Position numbers and translations under genes: made by a program. The notes under the pieces are model-generated. The model did no database searches. It was not told the origin of the DNA and saw only the letters and a list, made by a program, of their open reading frames with translations. Positions 8,401 through 17,005 of a DNA stretch of 64,000 bases are shown here, one piece after another; the stretch's first letter is position 1, and each line of letters begins with the position of its first letter. The stretch is from Mycobacterium sp. ACS1612 (GTDB taxonomy: Bacteria > Actinomycetota > Actinomycetes > Mycobacteriales > Mycobacteriaceae), in contig NZ_LZHZ01000025.1 of the NCBI RefSeq assembly GCF_001667505.1, positions 62,001-126,000 on the forward strand. The letters run 5' to 3'.

Positions 8401-9075
8401 ATGACCGATCAACCGCCCCCACCTCCTGGTAACTATCCGCCACCGCCGCCGCCCGGTGGGTATCCGCCGCCGCCTCCGCCTCTGGGTGGTGGCTATCCGC
8501 CTCCGCCGCCAAGCGGTGGCTACCAAGGCCCTCCGCCGCAAGCCGCGACGGCCTATCCGCCACCGGCCGCCGCAGGACCGGCGCTGCCCAAAGAGGCCTA
8601 CACCCCGTGGGGCACCCGCGTCGTGGCGTGGTTGATCGACTTCATTCCGCTGGCGATTCTCGAGGGCATCGGATGGGGGCTGCTGCTCGGCACCCAGGAA
8701 ACCGCGTGCATCACCGACACTTCCGAATACGACCTCGGTGAGTTCTGCGCGACGGGCGCATCGACGCTCGGCCAGATCTCGATCATCGTCACCGGGATCA
8801 TCGCGCTGGCCTACTGGATTTGGAATCTGGGTTACCGGCAAGGCACCACCGGCTCGAGCATCGGCAAGTCGATCATGAAGTTCAAGATCATCAACGAAAA
8901 GACCGGACAGCCAGTCGGTTTCGGTATGTCCTTCGTGCGCGAGGTGCTCTACTGGTTGGCCGCCGGGCTGTGCTTTGGCATCCTGTGGCTAGTGGCGGTT
9001 CTGTTCCCGCTCTGGGATGTCAAGCGGCAGACGCTGATTGACAAGATCCTTAACCATGTTGCGCTGCCGATCTAG
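8401..9075 (+). CDS. Proline-rich RDD-family membrane protein (Pra-like)
   Basis: A 224-residue protein like Rv1078 (Pra). The first 60 residues are P-P-P and G-G-Y-P repeats, a disordered cytoplasmic tail. From about residue 65 an RDD domain follows: W-G-T-R-V-V-A-W-L-I-D-F with the R and D of the name, two hydrophobic segments, the loop G-Y-R-Q-G-T-T-G-S-S-I-G-K, and a last segment ending K-R-Q-T-L-I-D-K-I. ATG 8401 begins the M-T-D-Q-P-P pattern also seen in the next gene, which supports this start. RDD proteins are suspected ion or small-solute transporters; the function of Pra is not known. Confidence 0.85.
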   Translation: MTDQPPPPPGNYPPPPPPGGYPPPPPPLGGGYPPPPPSGGYQGPPPQAATAYPPPAAAGPALPKEAYTPWGTRVVAWLIDFIPLAILEGIGWGLLLGTQETACITDTSEYDLGEFCATGASTLGQISIIVTGIIALAYWIWNLGYRQGTTGSSIGKSIMKFKIINEKTGQPVGFGMSFVREVLYWLAAGLCFGILWLVAVLFPLWDVKRQTLIDKILNHVALPI

Positions 9076-9096
9076 GGCGAAAGCCAGAAGGTACTC

Positions 9097-10143
9097 ATGA
9101 CTGATCAGCCACCTCTGCCAGGCGGCTACCCACCGCCGCCCCCGCCAGGGGGTTACCCGCCTCCCGGCGGCTATCCGCCACCACCGCCACCGGGAGGCGG
9201 TTATCCGCCGCCGCCTTCGCCTGGCGGCTATCCGCCACCACCAAGGCCAGGGGGCTATCCGCCACCACCAAGGCCCGGGGGCTATCCGCCGCCGCCTCCG
9301 CCCGGCGGTTATCCACCGCCACCTCCTGGCGGCGGCTACGCCGCTGCGCCCACTCCCGGCTACCAGACGCCTGGCTACGGCACCCAACCGGAGTTGAACA
9401 TTGGTGAGGGCTTCTCCTGGGCGTGGAACAAGTTCACCCAGAACGCGGTTCCGCTGATCGTCTCGGCGCTGATCTTCGGCGTGATCGTCGCCGTGGTCTA
9501 CGGAATCATCTACGGCCTGGCGTTCGCGCTCGCTCCGTCCAGCGTGAGCACATACGACACGTCCGGAAACGGTTTCGAGTACTCGACGAGTGCGTCGTTC
9601 GGCCTCGCGAGCATCCTCGTGCTCATCGTCGGCTCGCTGCTGTTGTTGGTGCTCGTCGCCGCCCTTCAATCCGCGTACCTCGGCGGAATACTCGACATCG
9701 CCAACGGCCAACCCGTGACGATCGGGTCATTCCTCAAGCCCCGTAACGTCGGCAACGTCATTGCGGCAACACTGATCATCGGTATCGCCGCATCGATCGG
9801 CTATGCGCTGTGCGTCATCCCGGGTCTCGCCGTGGCGCTGTTGACCTTCTTCGCGGTCATCGCACTGCTCGACCGCAACCTGTCCGCGGTCGACGCGATC
9901 AAGACGAGCTACGAACTGGTCAAGGCCAATCTGGTGCCGACGCTGCTCGTCTGGTTGTCGTGTGCAGCCATCGCGGTCGTCGGCGCGCTGGTGTGCTTCG
10001 TCGGGTTGTTCGTCGCCATTCCGGTGGCGGCGCTGCTGCAGGTGTACGCATGGCGTCGGCTCACCGGTGGACAGATCGCGGCGCTCAACCCGCAGCCGCT
10101 GCCCCCCGGACCGCAGCAGCAGTTCGGCCCTCCCGCGCAGTAG
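9097..10143 (+). CDS. Proline/glycine/tyrosine-repeat membrane protein
   Basis: A 348-residue protein. Residues 1-100 are about nine units of G-G-Y-P-P-P-P with small changes; at DNA level two 27-base units near 9233-9290 are nearly identical. Residues 110-325 hold six or so membrane segments of a glycerophosphodiesterase-membrane-domain or DUF975-like type, with the motif N-I-G-E-G-F-S-W-A-W-N-K-F at its start. The tail is again rich in P and Q. It follows the Pra-like gene by 21 bases and shares its first residues, so the pair is likely one operon in which the same N-terminal tail has been shared or duplicated. Function is not known. Confidence 0.8.
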   Translation: MTDQPPLPGGYPPPPPPGGYPPPGGYPPPPPPGGGYPPPPSPGGYPPPPRPGGYPPPPRPGGYPPPPPPGGYPPPPPGGGYAAAPTPGYQTPGYGTQPELNIGEGFSWAWNKFTQNAVPLIVSALIFGVIVAVVYGIIYGLAFALAPSSVSTYDTSGNGFEYSTSASFGLASILVLIVGSLLLLVLVAALQSAYLGGILDIANGQPVTIGSFLKPRNVGNVIAATLIIGIAASIGYALCVIPGLAVALLTFFAVIALLDRNLSAVDAIKTSYELVKANLVPTLLVWLSCAAIAVVGALVCFVGLFVAIPVAALLQVYAWRRLTGGQIAALNPQPLPPGPQQQFGPPAQ

Positions 10144-10148
10144 CGGTT

Positions 10149-10189
10149 CGCCGGAAGGCCTCAGCCTGTAAGGGCAGCGCCTTCCGGTG
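10149..10189 (+). terminator. Stem-loop after the proline-rich membrane gene
   Basis: CGCCGGAAGGC at 10149-10159 pairs with GCCTTCCGGTG at 10179-10189 (one G-U) across a 19-base loop. There is no T-run. It may end or attenuate transcription before the third gene of the group. Confidence 0.55.
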
Positions 10190-10210
10190 AATGCGCGCCG
10201 ATCGACCGCC

Positions 10211-10744
10211 ATGACCGAAAACCCGCCGCTCGCATCGCTGCCTTTGCAGGCAGAAGCCTTCACCCCCTGGTTCACCCGGGTGGTGGCTTTCGTCGTCGAC
10301 TGGGCACCGATCGGTCTGGTCTGGTCGGTGCCGTTGCTGGTGATGCTCGCCACCGGCGACACGCAGTGCATCAGCAGTGTCTACTTCGGCGCCAGGGACC
10401 CGCTCTGCTCGTCAGGCGCACACCAGTTCTGGACCGGCTTTCTCGGTTTCGCACTGCTGCTCGTCGTCGCCTACCCGCTGTGGAACAACGGCTACCGCCA
10501 GGGCACGACGGGCCAGAGCATCGGCAAGTCGCTGATGAGGTTTCAGGTTGTCAGCGAAAAGGATTGGCAGCCAATCGGTTTCTGGCGATCGGTGTTGCGG
10601 CAACTCGCCCACAACATCGACGTCGCGGTCTGCTACCTCGGCTACCTGCTGCCGCTGGTGGACAAGAAGCGGCAGACCATCGCCGACAAGATCATGAGCA
10701 CCGTCTGTGTTCCGGTGATCCCGGCGCTCACCGGAACGCGCTGA
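10211..10744 (+). CDS. RDD-family membrane protein
   Basis: A 177-residue paralog of the protein at 8401 but with only a short N-terminal tail (M-T-E-N-P-P-L-A-S). The RDD landmarks are F-T-R-V-V-A-F-V-V-D-W near residue 25, the loop G-Y-R-Q-G-T-T-G-Q-S-I-G-K near residue 98, and K-R-Q-T-I-A-D-K-I near the end. About three to four hydrophobic segments are visible. ATG 10211 gives the same M-T-x-x-P-P opening as its neighbours. Its last 17 bases overlap the stop end of the convergent acyl-CoA dehydrogenase gene. Function is not established. Confidence 0.8.
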   Translation: MTENPPLASLPLQAEAFTPWFTRVVAFVVDWAPIGLVWSVPLLVMLATGDTQCISSVYFGARDPLCSSGAHQFWTGFLGFALLLVVAYPLWNNGYRQGTTGQSIGKSLMRFQVVSEKDWQPIGFWRSVLRQLAHNIDVAVCYLGYLLPLVDKKRQTIADKIMSTVCVPVIPALTGTR

Positions 10745-11894
10745 CACCGGTCAGCGCCTCACCGATGACCAACTGATGCACCTCCGACGTGCCCTCATAG
10801 GTCAGCACGGACTCCAGGTTGTTGGCGTGCCGGATGACCGGATACTCCAGCGTGATTCCGTTGGCGCCCAACAGCGTACGACACTCTCGCGCGATCTTGA
10901 TCGCCTCGCGGACGTTGTTGAGCTTGCCGAAGCTGACCTGCTCGGGGCGGATCTTGCCCTCGTCTTTGAGCTTGCCGAGATGCAGCGCCAGCAACTGCGC
11001 CTTACCGAGTTCCACCGCCATGTCGGCGATCTTGGCTTGCGTCAGTTGATATCCCGCCAGCGGCTTGTCGAACACCTCGCGGGTGCCGACGTAGTCCAGC
11101 GTCGTCTGCAGACAGTCACGCGCGGCGCCCACACTGCCGAACACGATGCCGAACCGTGCCTCCGACAGACAGCTCAGCGGACCCTTCAGACCCGACGCCT
11201 CCGGCAACTGGGCGTCGGCGGGCAGGCGAACGTCGTCGAAATGCAGCTCTGAGGTGATCGAGGCGCGCAGGGACAGCTTGTGCGTCATCTCCCGCGTCGA
11301 GAAGCCGGGGGTGTCCGCGGGGACGACGAATCCCACGATGCCCTCCTTCGACCTGGCCCACACCACCGCGACGTCGGCCACCGATCCGTTGGTGATCCAC
11401 ATCTTCGAGCCGTTGAGGATCCAGTCCGATCCGTCGCGACGGGCGGTGGTGCGCATGCCCGCGGGGTTGGAGCCGAAATCCGGTTCGGTCAACCCGAAAC
11501 AGCCGATGACGTCACCGGTGGCCATCGCAGGCAGCCACTGGGTGCGCTGGTCCTCACTACCCCAGCGGTGGATGGCGAACATCGCCAGCGAGCCCTGCAC
11601 CGACACCAGGCTGCGCAGTCCCGAATCGACGGCCTCCAATTCCTGGCACACCAGCCCGTAGGCCGTCGCCGTCGACCCGCCGCAGCCGTATCCGGTCAGG
11701 TGCATTCCCAGCACACCCAGCTTGCCGAGGTCGGAGGCCAGCTCCCGAACCGGGACGGAACCCGCCTCGAACCACTCCGCGACATGCGGACGCAACCGCT
11801 GCTCACCGAACCTGCGCACGGTCTGCCGCAACTCGATGTCTTCGGGTGTCAACAGCGAGTCGAGGTCGAGCAGGTCTTCAACGCGGGTAGCCAT
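10728..11894 (-). CDS. Acyl-CoA dehydrogenase, glutaryl-CoA dehydrogenase-like
   Basis: A 388-residue FAD-dependent acyl-CoA dehydrogenase. The middle domain has C-F-G-L-T-E-P-D-F-G-S-N-P near residue 130, and the C-terminal motif T-Y-E-G-T-S-E-V-H-Q-L-V-I-G-E-A-L-T-G near residue 365 holds the catalytic glutamate in the place used by glutaryl-CoA dehydrogenases. The protein also shows the early L-E-A-V-D-S-G-L-R-S segment of that subgroup. It would oxidise an acyl-CoA and pass electrons to ETF. The monooxygenase gene on the other strand starts 121 bases away, with a palindrome between them. Exact substrate is inferred from subgroup only. Confidence 0.85.
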   Translation of the reverse strand: MATRVEDLLDLDSLLTPEDIELRQTVRRFGEQRLRPHVAEWFEAGSVPVRELASDLGKLGVLGMHLTGYGCGGSTATAYGLVCQELEAVDSGLRSLVSVQGSLAMFAIHRWGSEDQRTQWLPAMATGDVIGCFGLTEPDFGSNPAGMRTTARRDGSDWILNGSKMWITNGSVADVAVVWARSKEGIVGFVVPADTPGFSTREMTHKLSLRASITSELHFDDVRLPADAQLPEASGLKGPLSCLSEARFGIVFGSVGAARDCLQTTLDYVGTREVFDKPLAGYQLTQAKIADMAVELGKAQLLALHLGKLKDEGKIRPEQVSFGKLNNVREAIKIARECRTLLGANGITLEYPVIRHANNLESVLTYEGTSEVHQLVIGEALTGVSAFR

Positions 11895-11945
11895 GGTCCA
11901 TGTCTACACCGCGTGTCTCGTTGCCTTTGGCACGACCGAAAATTC

Positions 11946-11961
11946 GCGTATCCGAATACGC
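11946..11961. promoter_or_regulatory. Palindrome GCGTAT-CCGA-ATACGC in a divergent intergenic region
   Basis: Perfect 6-bp arms lie between the divergent acyl-CoA dehydrogenase and flavin monooxygenase genes. It could serve both promoters as an operator. Confidence 0.35.
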
Positions 11962-12015
11962 TATGGCGTCCCCTGACGCTGGCAGACAATGTTTGCCGGG
12001 AAGGGGGAGACATTC

Positions 12016-13467
12016 GTGACCATGCCAGTGGAGCGTTGCGACGTCTGCGTCGTGGGTGCCGGCATCGCCGGGCTGAACGCGTTGTTCGTCGCCAGTCAAT
12101 ACCTGTCCAGCGATCAGAGGGCGATCCTGGTGGACCGTCGGCCGCGCGTCGGCGGCATGTGGGTCGACACGTACCCGTATGTGAAATTGCATCAGCCGCA
12201 TCCGATGTTCACCGCCGGAAACATCAGATGGACTCTCGGCGCGAAACCCGCGCACCTGGCGACCAAAGCCGAGGTGCTCGACCACTTCGCCTACTGCCTC
12301 GACGTGATCAAACAGCGGGCGCGCGTCGACGAGTTCTTCGGCTGGACAGTCGAGTCCCACGACGAGGCCGACGGGGTGGTGCGCGTCGCGTGCAGTTCGG
12401 CCGACGGCCGCCGTTCGGTGATCGAGGCCAAACGGTTGATCAAGGCCTACGGGCTCAGCGTTTCGCCGAACAGGCCGCTCGAGCTGTCCAGTGACCGCGT
12501 GCTCTCGGTTTCTCCCGACTACTGCGATATGCGATGCGACGAGATGCGCGCCAGCGACGCCCCCGTCTGGATCATCGGCGGCGGCAAGACGGCGATGGAC
12601 ACCGCGCACGCGTTGATCACCGAATATCCGGGCCGCGAGGTGAATCTGGTGGCGGGCTCCGGCACGTACTTCATGAACCGGGACCGGCTGCTTCCGACCG
12701 GCGTCAGGCGGTACTGGGCAGGCACCTCCTTCGGCAAGCTCGGGCTGGAGATGGCCCGTCGCTTCGACGGAACCAACGAGATAGCCGTCAAGCAATGGTT
12801 CCGCGACACCTACGGCACCTGGTTGACCCCCGAGACCGGCAACTTCCTCGCGGGTCTGCTGTCCGAGTCGGAGAACCGGACCATCGCGGCCGGCATCAAC
12901 GACGTGATCATGGACCACCTCGTCGATGCCGTCGACCGCAACGGCGATACTGATCTGGTCCTGCGCAGCGGCGCGACCAAGGCCATCCAACCGGGCAGCT
13001 GGATCGTGAACTGTACGGGTTACCTCAACTACGACGAAACGAAGCCCTATGAGCCTTACGTCTCGTCGAGCGGCGCGGTGCTGTCCATTCATCCGCGGTC
13101 CCTGACGCTCCAATTGACTTCGCTTATGGGCTATTTCATGACGCACCTGCTGATGCTGGACAAGATCACCGACATTCCGCTGTACGAACTCGATGCGATG
13201 GATCTGCGGCGCAAATCGAATGCGGCATTCGGCTTCACGCTTTTCACGCTTGCGATGTACAACCTGGGCCTCATCGCCGGACAGATCCCGAGGAAAGCGC
13301 TGACCGACTGCGGGGTCGATCCGAGCCTTTGGTATCCGCTGCCACGACGGTTGATCGACGCAGCGCAGTTCATGCGCGCGGGCCGTCGTGAGCGCGAGCG
13401 GCAACAGCGCACCCTCGACACCGTGCGGGAACGGTTCGACGTCCGGTGCGGCCCGCTACCTACGTAG
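12016..13467 (+). CDS. FAD-dependent monooxygenase-like oxidoreductase
   Basis: A 483-residue flavoprotein. The FAD-binding fingerprint V-V-G-A-G-I-A-G-L-N near residue 12 and a second dinucleotide motif I-I-G-G-G-K-T-A-M-D near residue 186 give the two Rossmann folds of flavin-containing monooxygenases. The FMO/BVMO signature with F-x-G-x-x-x-H is not obvious, so substrate class is open. GTG 12016 is taken as the start because GGGGGAG lies seven bases before it; ATG 11989 is upstream of that ribosome site. Its last eight bases overlap the convergent hydrolase gene. A C-terminal basic coiled region (R-R-E-R-E-R-Q-Q-R) is unusual. Confidence 0.75.
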   Translation: MTMPVERCDVCVVGAGIAGLNALFVASQYLSSDQRAILVDRRPRVGGMWVDTYPYVKLHQPHPMFTAGNIRWTLGAKPAHLATKAEVLDHFAYCLDVIKQRARVDEFFGWTVESHDEADGVVRVACSSADGRRSVIEAKRLIKAYGLSVSPNRPLELSSDRVLSVSPDYCDMRCDEMRASDAPVWIIGGGKTAMDTAHALITEYPGREVNLVAGSGTYFMNRDRLLPTGVRRYWAGTSFGKLGLEMARRFDGTNEIAVKQWFRDTYGTWLTPETGNFLAGLLSESENRTIAAGINDVIMDHLVDAVDRNGDTDLVLRSGATKAIQPGSWIVNCTGYLNYDETKPYEPYVSSSGAVLSIHPRSLTLQLTSLMGYFMTHLLMLDKITDIPLYELDAMDLRRKSNAAFGFTLFTLAMYNLGLIAGQIPRKALTDCGVDPSLWYPLPRRLIDAAQFMRAGRRERERQQRTLDTVRERFDVRCGPLPT

Positions 13468-14320
13468 CACGGCTCTCGGCCGGGTGCGCGGCGAACCACT
13501 CCAGCAGCAGGCCGGCCGTTCGGTCGGGCGCTTCGTCGAGGATCCAGTGCGAAACACCATGGAGCACCTCGAATCGATAGTCGGCCCGCACATAATCGCC
13601 CGTGAGGCGAGCGCCCTTCTCCAGTAGGGCGATGTCGCCGTCACTCCAGATGAGCATCGACGGCACCATGACGGGCCGACTGGCGTCGCGTGACTTGCTC
13701 AGCGGGATCGCCCGATACCAGTTGAGTCCGGCCGTGAGCGCCCCGGGCTCCCTCATGGCCGTCGCCTCGGCCTCTGCGAGTTCGCGAGCATGCTCTGCGC
13801 GATCCTTCACCATGCCGCTGAGCCCGAATGTCCGTTGCGTCCGCAACAAGTACCGCTCCGGTATTCGCGGCAATTGAAAGAACAGCATGTACCACGCGGC
13901 AAGCGCCTGCCTGCTCGTCACCATCGCCTTGTAATACGCGCCGGGGTGGGGCACCGACAGCGACGTCACAGTGAGTAAGCGATCGGGATAGAGCTGCGCT
14001 ACGCGCCACGCGATGGCACCGCCCCAGTCGTGACCCACGAGATGCACCCGGTGGGCACCACTGGCGTCGATGAGGGTCATGATGTCGGCGGCGAGTTCGT
14101 CGGCGCGGTAATCCCGCCTGCGGGTCGGCCGTGCGCCTGGTGAGTAGCCGCGTTGTCGAGGGGCCAGGCACCGGTACCCGTCGGCGGTGAGCCGAGGGGT
14201 GATGCGCCGCCACATGATGTGCTGGTTCGGGAAGCCGTGCAGCAGGATCACCACCGGCCCGTCCGCAGGGCCGTCGTCGATGACGTCGAACACCAGATCG
14301 CCACGGCGGAACTGTTCCAT
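13460..14320 (-). CDS. Alpha/beta hydrolase, epoxide hydrolase-like
   Basis: A 286-residue soluble hydrolase. The oxyanion region is L-L-H-G-F-P-N-Q near residue 28, the nucleophile lies in V-G-H-D-W-G-G-A near residue 98 (aspartate, as in epoxide hydrolases and haloalkane dehalogenases), and H-G-V-S-H-W near residue 257 supplies the catalytic histidine. The aspartate nucleophile together with H-G-F-P favours an epoxide hydrolase. It is convergent with the monooxygenase gene, and a monooxygenase plus epoxide hydrolase pair would make chemical sense, but this is inference. Confidence 0.82.
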   Translation of the reverse strand: MEQFRRGDLVFDVIDDGPADGPVVILLHGFPNQHIMWRRITPRLTADGYRCLAPRQRGYSPGARPTRRRDYRADELAADIMTLIDASGAHRVHLVGHDWGGAIAWRVAQLYPDRLLTVTSLSVPHPGAYYKAMVTSRQALAAWYMLFFQLPRIPERYLLRTQRTFGLSGMVKDRAEHARELAEAEATAMREPGALTAGLNWYRAIPLSKSRDASRPVMVPSMLIWSDGDIALLEKGARLTGDYVRADYRFEVLHGVSHWILDEAPDRTAGLLLEWFAAHPAESRAT

Positions 14321-14362
14321 CAGCCAACGGTATCGCCGGAAACCGCATCGTTAGGCTGATCG

Positions 14363-15511
14363 ATGATGCACAAATACAAGGGCTTGGCCACCACAGCGAT
14401 CCACGCCGGTTTCCGGCCCGACCCGGGCACCGGCGCCGTCAACGCACCGATCTACGCCAGTTCGACGTTCGCGCAGGACGGCGTCGGCGGGCTCCGCGGC
14501 GGGTTCGAGTACGCCCGTACCGGCAACCCGACGCGCGCCGCGCTCGAGGCGTCACTGGCCGCGGTCGAGGCAGCGACGTTCGGACGCGCGTTCTCCTCGG
14601 GGATGGCAGCTACCGACTGTGTGCTGCGCGCGGTGCTGCGGCCAGGTGACCACGTCGTCATTCCCGACGACGCCTATGGCGGCACCTTCCGGCTGATCGA
14701 CAAGGTGTTCACGCAGTGGGGGATCGGCTACACCGCGGTGGCGCTTTCGGATCTCGACGCGGTCCGCGCGGCCATTACCCCGCAGACCCGGCTGATCTGG
14801 GTGGAGACGCCCACCAACCCGCTGCTGTCGATCGGCGACATCGCAGGCATCGTCCAACTGGCCGCGTCGTCCAGCGTGAAGGTGTTGGTGGACAACACTT
14901 TTGCTTCGCCAGCTTTGCAGCAGCCGCTGACCCTCGGGGCCGACATCGTGCTGCACTCGACCACGAAATACATCGGCGGACACTCCGACGTAGTGGGCGG
15001 GGCGCTGTTGACCAACGACGAGGAACTCGACACCGCGTTCGCGTTCCTGCAGAACGGTGCGGGCGGGGTGCCCGGCCCGTTCGACGCGTATCTGACCATG
15101 CGTGGGCTCAAGACCTTGGTGTTGCGGATGCGTCAACACAGCGAAAACGCCACGGCCGTCGCCGAATTCCTGGCCAACCACCCCGCCATCGACACCGTCC
15201 TCTACCCCGGACTGCCCAGCCACCCCGGCCACGACGTCGCCAAGCGCCAGATGAGCGCATTCGGCGGCATGGTGTCGGTGCGGATGGCGGGTGGACCGCA
15301 GGCGGCACACGACTTCTGTTCGAAGACAGAGGTTTTCATCCTCGCCGAGTCGCTCGGCGGGGTCGAGTCGCTGATCGAGTATCCCGGCGCCATGACCCAC
15401 GCGTCAACGGCGGGCTCGCAGCTGGAGGTGCCCGACGATCTGGTGCGGCTGTCAGTCGGTATCGAGGACCCCGCCGACCTTCTCGCCGATCTGGAGCAGG
15501 CGCTGGGCTGA
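14363..15511 (+). CDS. metB: Cystathionine gamma-synthase
   Basis: A 382-residue PLP enzyme of the Cys/Met metabolism family that makes cystathionine from an O-acyl-homoserine and cysteine. The PLP lysine is in L-H-S-T-T-K-Y-I-G-G-H near residue 198, the ring-stacking region is S-S-G-M-A-A-T near residue 77, and D-N-T-F-A-S near residue 174 includes the PLP nitrogen-binding aspartate. The pattern S-L-G-G-V-E-S-L near residue 328 is also standard. It matches Rv1079. Start ATG 14363 or the next ATG at 14366 are both possible. Confidence 0.92.
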   Translation: MMHKYKGLATTAIHAGFRPDPGTGAVNAPIYASSTFAQDGVGGLRGGFEYARTGNPTRAALEASLAAVEAATFGRAFSSGMAATDCVLRAVLRPGDHVVIPDDAYGGTFRLIDKVFTQWGIGYTAVALSDLDAVRAAITPQTRLIWVETPTNPLLSIGDIAGIVQLAASSSVKVLVDNTFASPALQQPLTLGADIVLHSTTKYIGGHSDVVGGALLTNDEELDTAFAFLQNGAGGVPGPFDAYLTMRGLKTLVLRMRQHSENATAVAEFLANHPAIDTVLYPGLPSHPGHDVAKRQMSAFGGMVSVRMAGGPQAAHDFCSKTEVFILAESLGGVESLIEYPGAMTHASTAGSQLEVPDDLVRLSVGIEDPADLLADLEQALG

Positions 15512-15570
15512 CAGAGGTTTGCACCGGCGACCGCTCGGCTATCTGGCGTCGCCAGGTGGGCGGGCAATCG

Positions 15571-16233
15571 CTAGCTGAGCGCCCCGCGCACGGCCGACGC
15601 GGTGATCGCCAGGTTCACCTCGGGCATCGCGGTCGGATACTCGTCAATCCAACTGCCCATGGCGATCTCACCGGCCCTGGCGTGCACCCACCGCCAGCCG
15701 CGGTCGTTGAGGCTCAACAGCGCGCCGAGGCCGTCGACGGCGTGCAACAGCGAGATGATCGCCGCCGTCGGTGGTGCAGGTGGCCGTCGGTCGAACAACG
15801 CGGCCAGCAGCGCCGAGCGTGCCCAGCCAACCCGTTCCCTGTTGGTCAGCGGCCAGGCGTACGGATGGCTGAACCGCTTGGAGTTCAACCGAATCCGGCG
15901 GATCTGGCCGGTGTACTCCAGATAGTTGGCCAGGTTTTCCTCGGTGTGCTTGGCCAGCCGTTTGACGGCCGTGGCGGGGCGCAGCGGCCGTCGCTGCAGC
16001 AGTTCGAACGCCGGTGCGACGACTGGGTCCATCGGGCCCGGCGCCCCGAGTGCCACCAGCTTGCCGGTCTCGATGGGTTCTTCGGCCATCGCGGGCCGGA
16101 CCCGGCACGCATGCGCCAGGTCCAGCAGCACCGCACCGGCGAGCACCCGCTCACGTCGCGGGCGGTCGAGACCTGGCTGCGCGGACGCGTTGTCCAGCAA
16201 CAGCAAGAACAGGTCCTCGGCGATCTGCGCCAT
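15571..16233 (-). CDS. GPP34/GOLPH3-fold phosphoprotein
   Basis: A 220-residue protein beginning M-A-Q-I-A-E-D-L-F-L-L-L-L-D, the hallmark start of actinobacterial GPP34 proteins, followed by a helix-rich body with R-R-x-R-V-L-A-G-A-V-L-L-D-L near residue 26. The fold is that of eukaryotic Golgi phosphoprotein 3 (GOLPH3/Vps74), which binds phosphatidylinositol-4-phosphate; bacterial members have no settled role. The gene is convergent with metB and lies between it and greA, in a place where M. tuberculosis has no gene between Rv1079 and Rv1080c, so it looks like a lineage insertion. Confidence 0.72.
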   Translation of the reverse strand: MAQIAEDLFLLLLDNASAQPGLDRPRRERVLAGAVLLDLAHACRVRPAMAEEPIETGKLVALGAPGPMDPVVAPAFELLQRRPLRPATAVKRLAKHTEENLANYLEYTGQIRRIRLNSKRFSHPYAWPLTNRERVGWARSALLAALFDRRPPAPPTAAIISLLHAVDGLGALLSLNDRGWRWVHARAGEIAMGSWIDEYPTAMPEVNLAITASAVRGALS

Positions 16234-16271
16234 AGTCCGGACTGTAAACCGGGCGCGACCGCCCTCGCGAA

Positions 16272-16766
16272 TCAGGAGTGGTAGGGCTCCGCGCTGACCA
16301 GGGTGACCTTGACGGTGTTGCCGTTGGGCACCTGGTAGCTGCGCGTCTCGCCGACCTTCGCGTCGATCAGCGCGCCGCCAAGCGGCGAGTTCGGTGAGTA
16401 GACCTCGAGCTTGCCGTCGGACACGCCCTCCTGGCGGGTAGCGATCAGGAACGTCTCGGTGTCGCTCTTGTCGTCGTCGTAGTAGACCTTGACCACGGAG
16501 CCGGGCAATGCCACGCCGGACTGCTTCGGGGCCTCGCCCACCTTGGCGTTGTTCAGCAGCTCCTGCAGCTGGCGGATCCGGGCCTCCTGTTGGCCCTGCT
16601 CCTCACGGGCGGCGTGATAGCCGCCGTTTTCGCGCAGGTCGCCCTCTTCACGGCGGTCGTTGATCTCGGCTGCGATGATCGGGCGGTTGGCGATCAGCTG
16701 ATCGAGCTCTGCCTTCAGCCGGTCGTACGCCTCCTGCGTCAGCCAGGTGACCTGGGTGTCGGTCAT
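16272..16766 (-). CDS. greA: Transcription elongation factor GreA
   Basis: A 164-residue GreA, which rescues backtracked RNA polymerase by stimulating transcript cleavage. The N-terminal coiled coil begins [14 protein letters not shown] and carries the catalytic-tip acidic pair in R-E-E-G-D-L-R-E-N near residue 42. The C-terminal FKBP-like domain ends near [11 protein letters not shown]. Length and sequence match Rv1080c. The 5' leader is 239 bases to the upstream gene and holds two mutually exclusive hairpins. Confidence 0.95.
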   Translation of the reverse strand: MTDTQVTWLTQEAYDRLKAELDQLIANRPIIAAEINDRREEGDLRENGGYHAAREEQGQQEARIRQLQELLNNAKVGEAPKQSGVALPGSVVKVYYDDDKSDTETFLIATRQEGVSDGKLEVYSPNSPLGGALIDAKVGETRSYQVPNGNTVKVTLVSAEPYHS

Positions 16767-16845
16767 GTCGTCGCGCTCCCCTCGTCGTTGCTCTCGCGCG
16801 TATTCGCGTAAGAAGTCTCGTGTCTACGGCGCCGGGAGCTGTCTG

Positions 16846-16922
16846 CGTGTATTGCCGCTCACGTCAACGCCTAATCCGAGCACCAAAAGCAGCAATACAC
16901 GGTCCCAGCAGGAACCGTGTAT
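16846..16922 (-). promoter_or_regulatory. Two competing stem-loops in the greA leader
   Basis: ATACACGGT (16895-16903) pairs with ACCGTGTAT (16914-16922) across ten bases. The overlapping GCAATACACG (16892-16901) pairs instead with CGTGTATTGC (16846-16855). Because the shared strand can join only one stem at a time, the RNA read toward greA could switch between two folds. The stretch 16767-17005 holds nothing else recognisable. Confidence 0.4.
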
Positions 16923-17005
16923 CGGACCATTCTAGCACCGCCGGGACAACCGATTTTCACGTTCTTGCTGTTCGCTGTTTGTTGCGCGGGCCGGTGTCGG
17001 CTGAT

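Noticed and set aside
9097..9360. CRISPR or mobile repeat array
   Set aside because: The repeats are in-frame coding units for a G-G-Y-P-P tail; there are no spacers.
11878..13404. 508-codon frame antisense to the monooxygenase
   Set aside because: Histidine-, arginine- and glycine-rich shadow of a well-supported gene in high-GC DNA; no domain is seen.
15543..15555. CTGGCG-T-CGCCAG as a terminator between metB and the GPP34 gene
   Set aside because: One-base centre cannot form a stable loop; at most a weak protein site.
14716..16284. 522-codon plus-strand frame over metB and GPP34
   Set aside because: It spans two clear genes on different strands and reads as arginine-rich low complexity.
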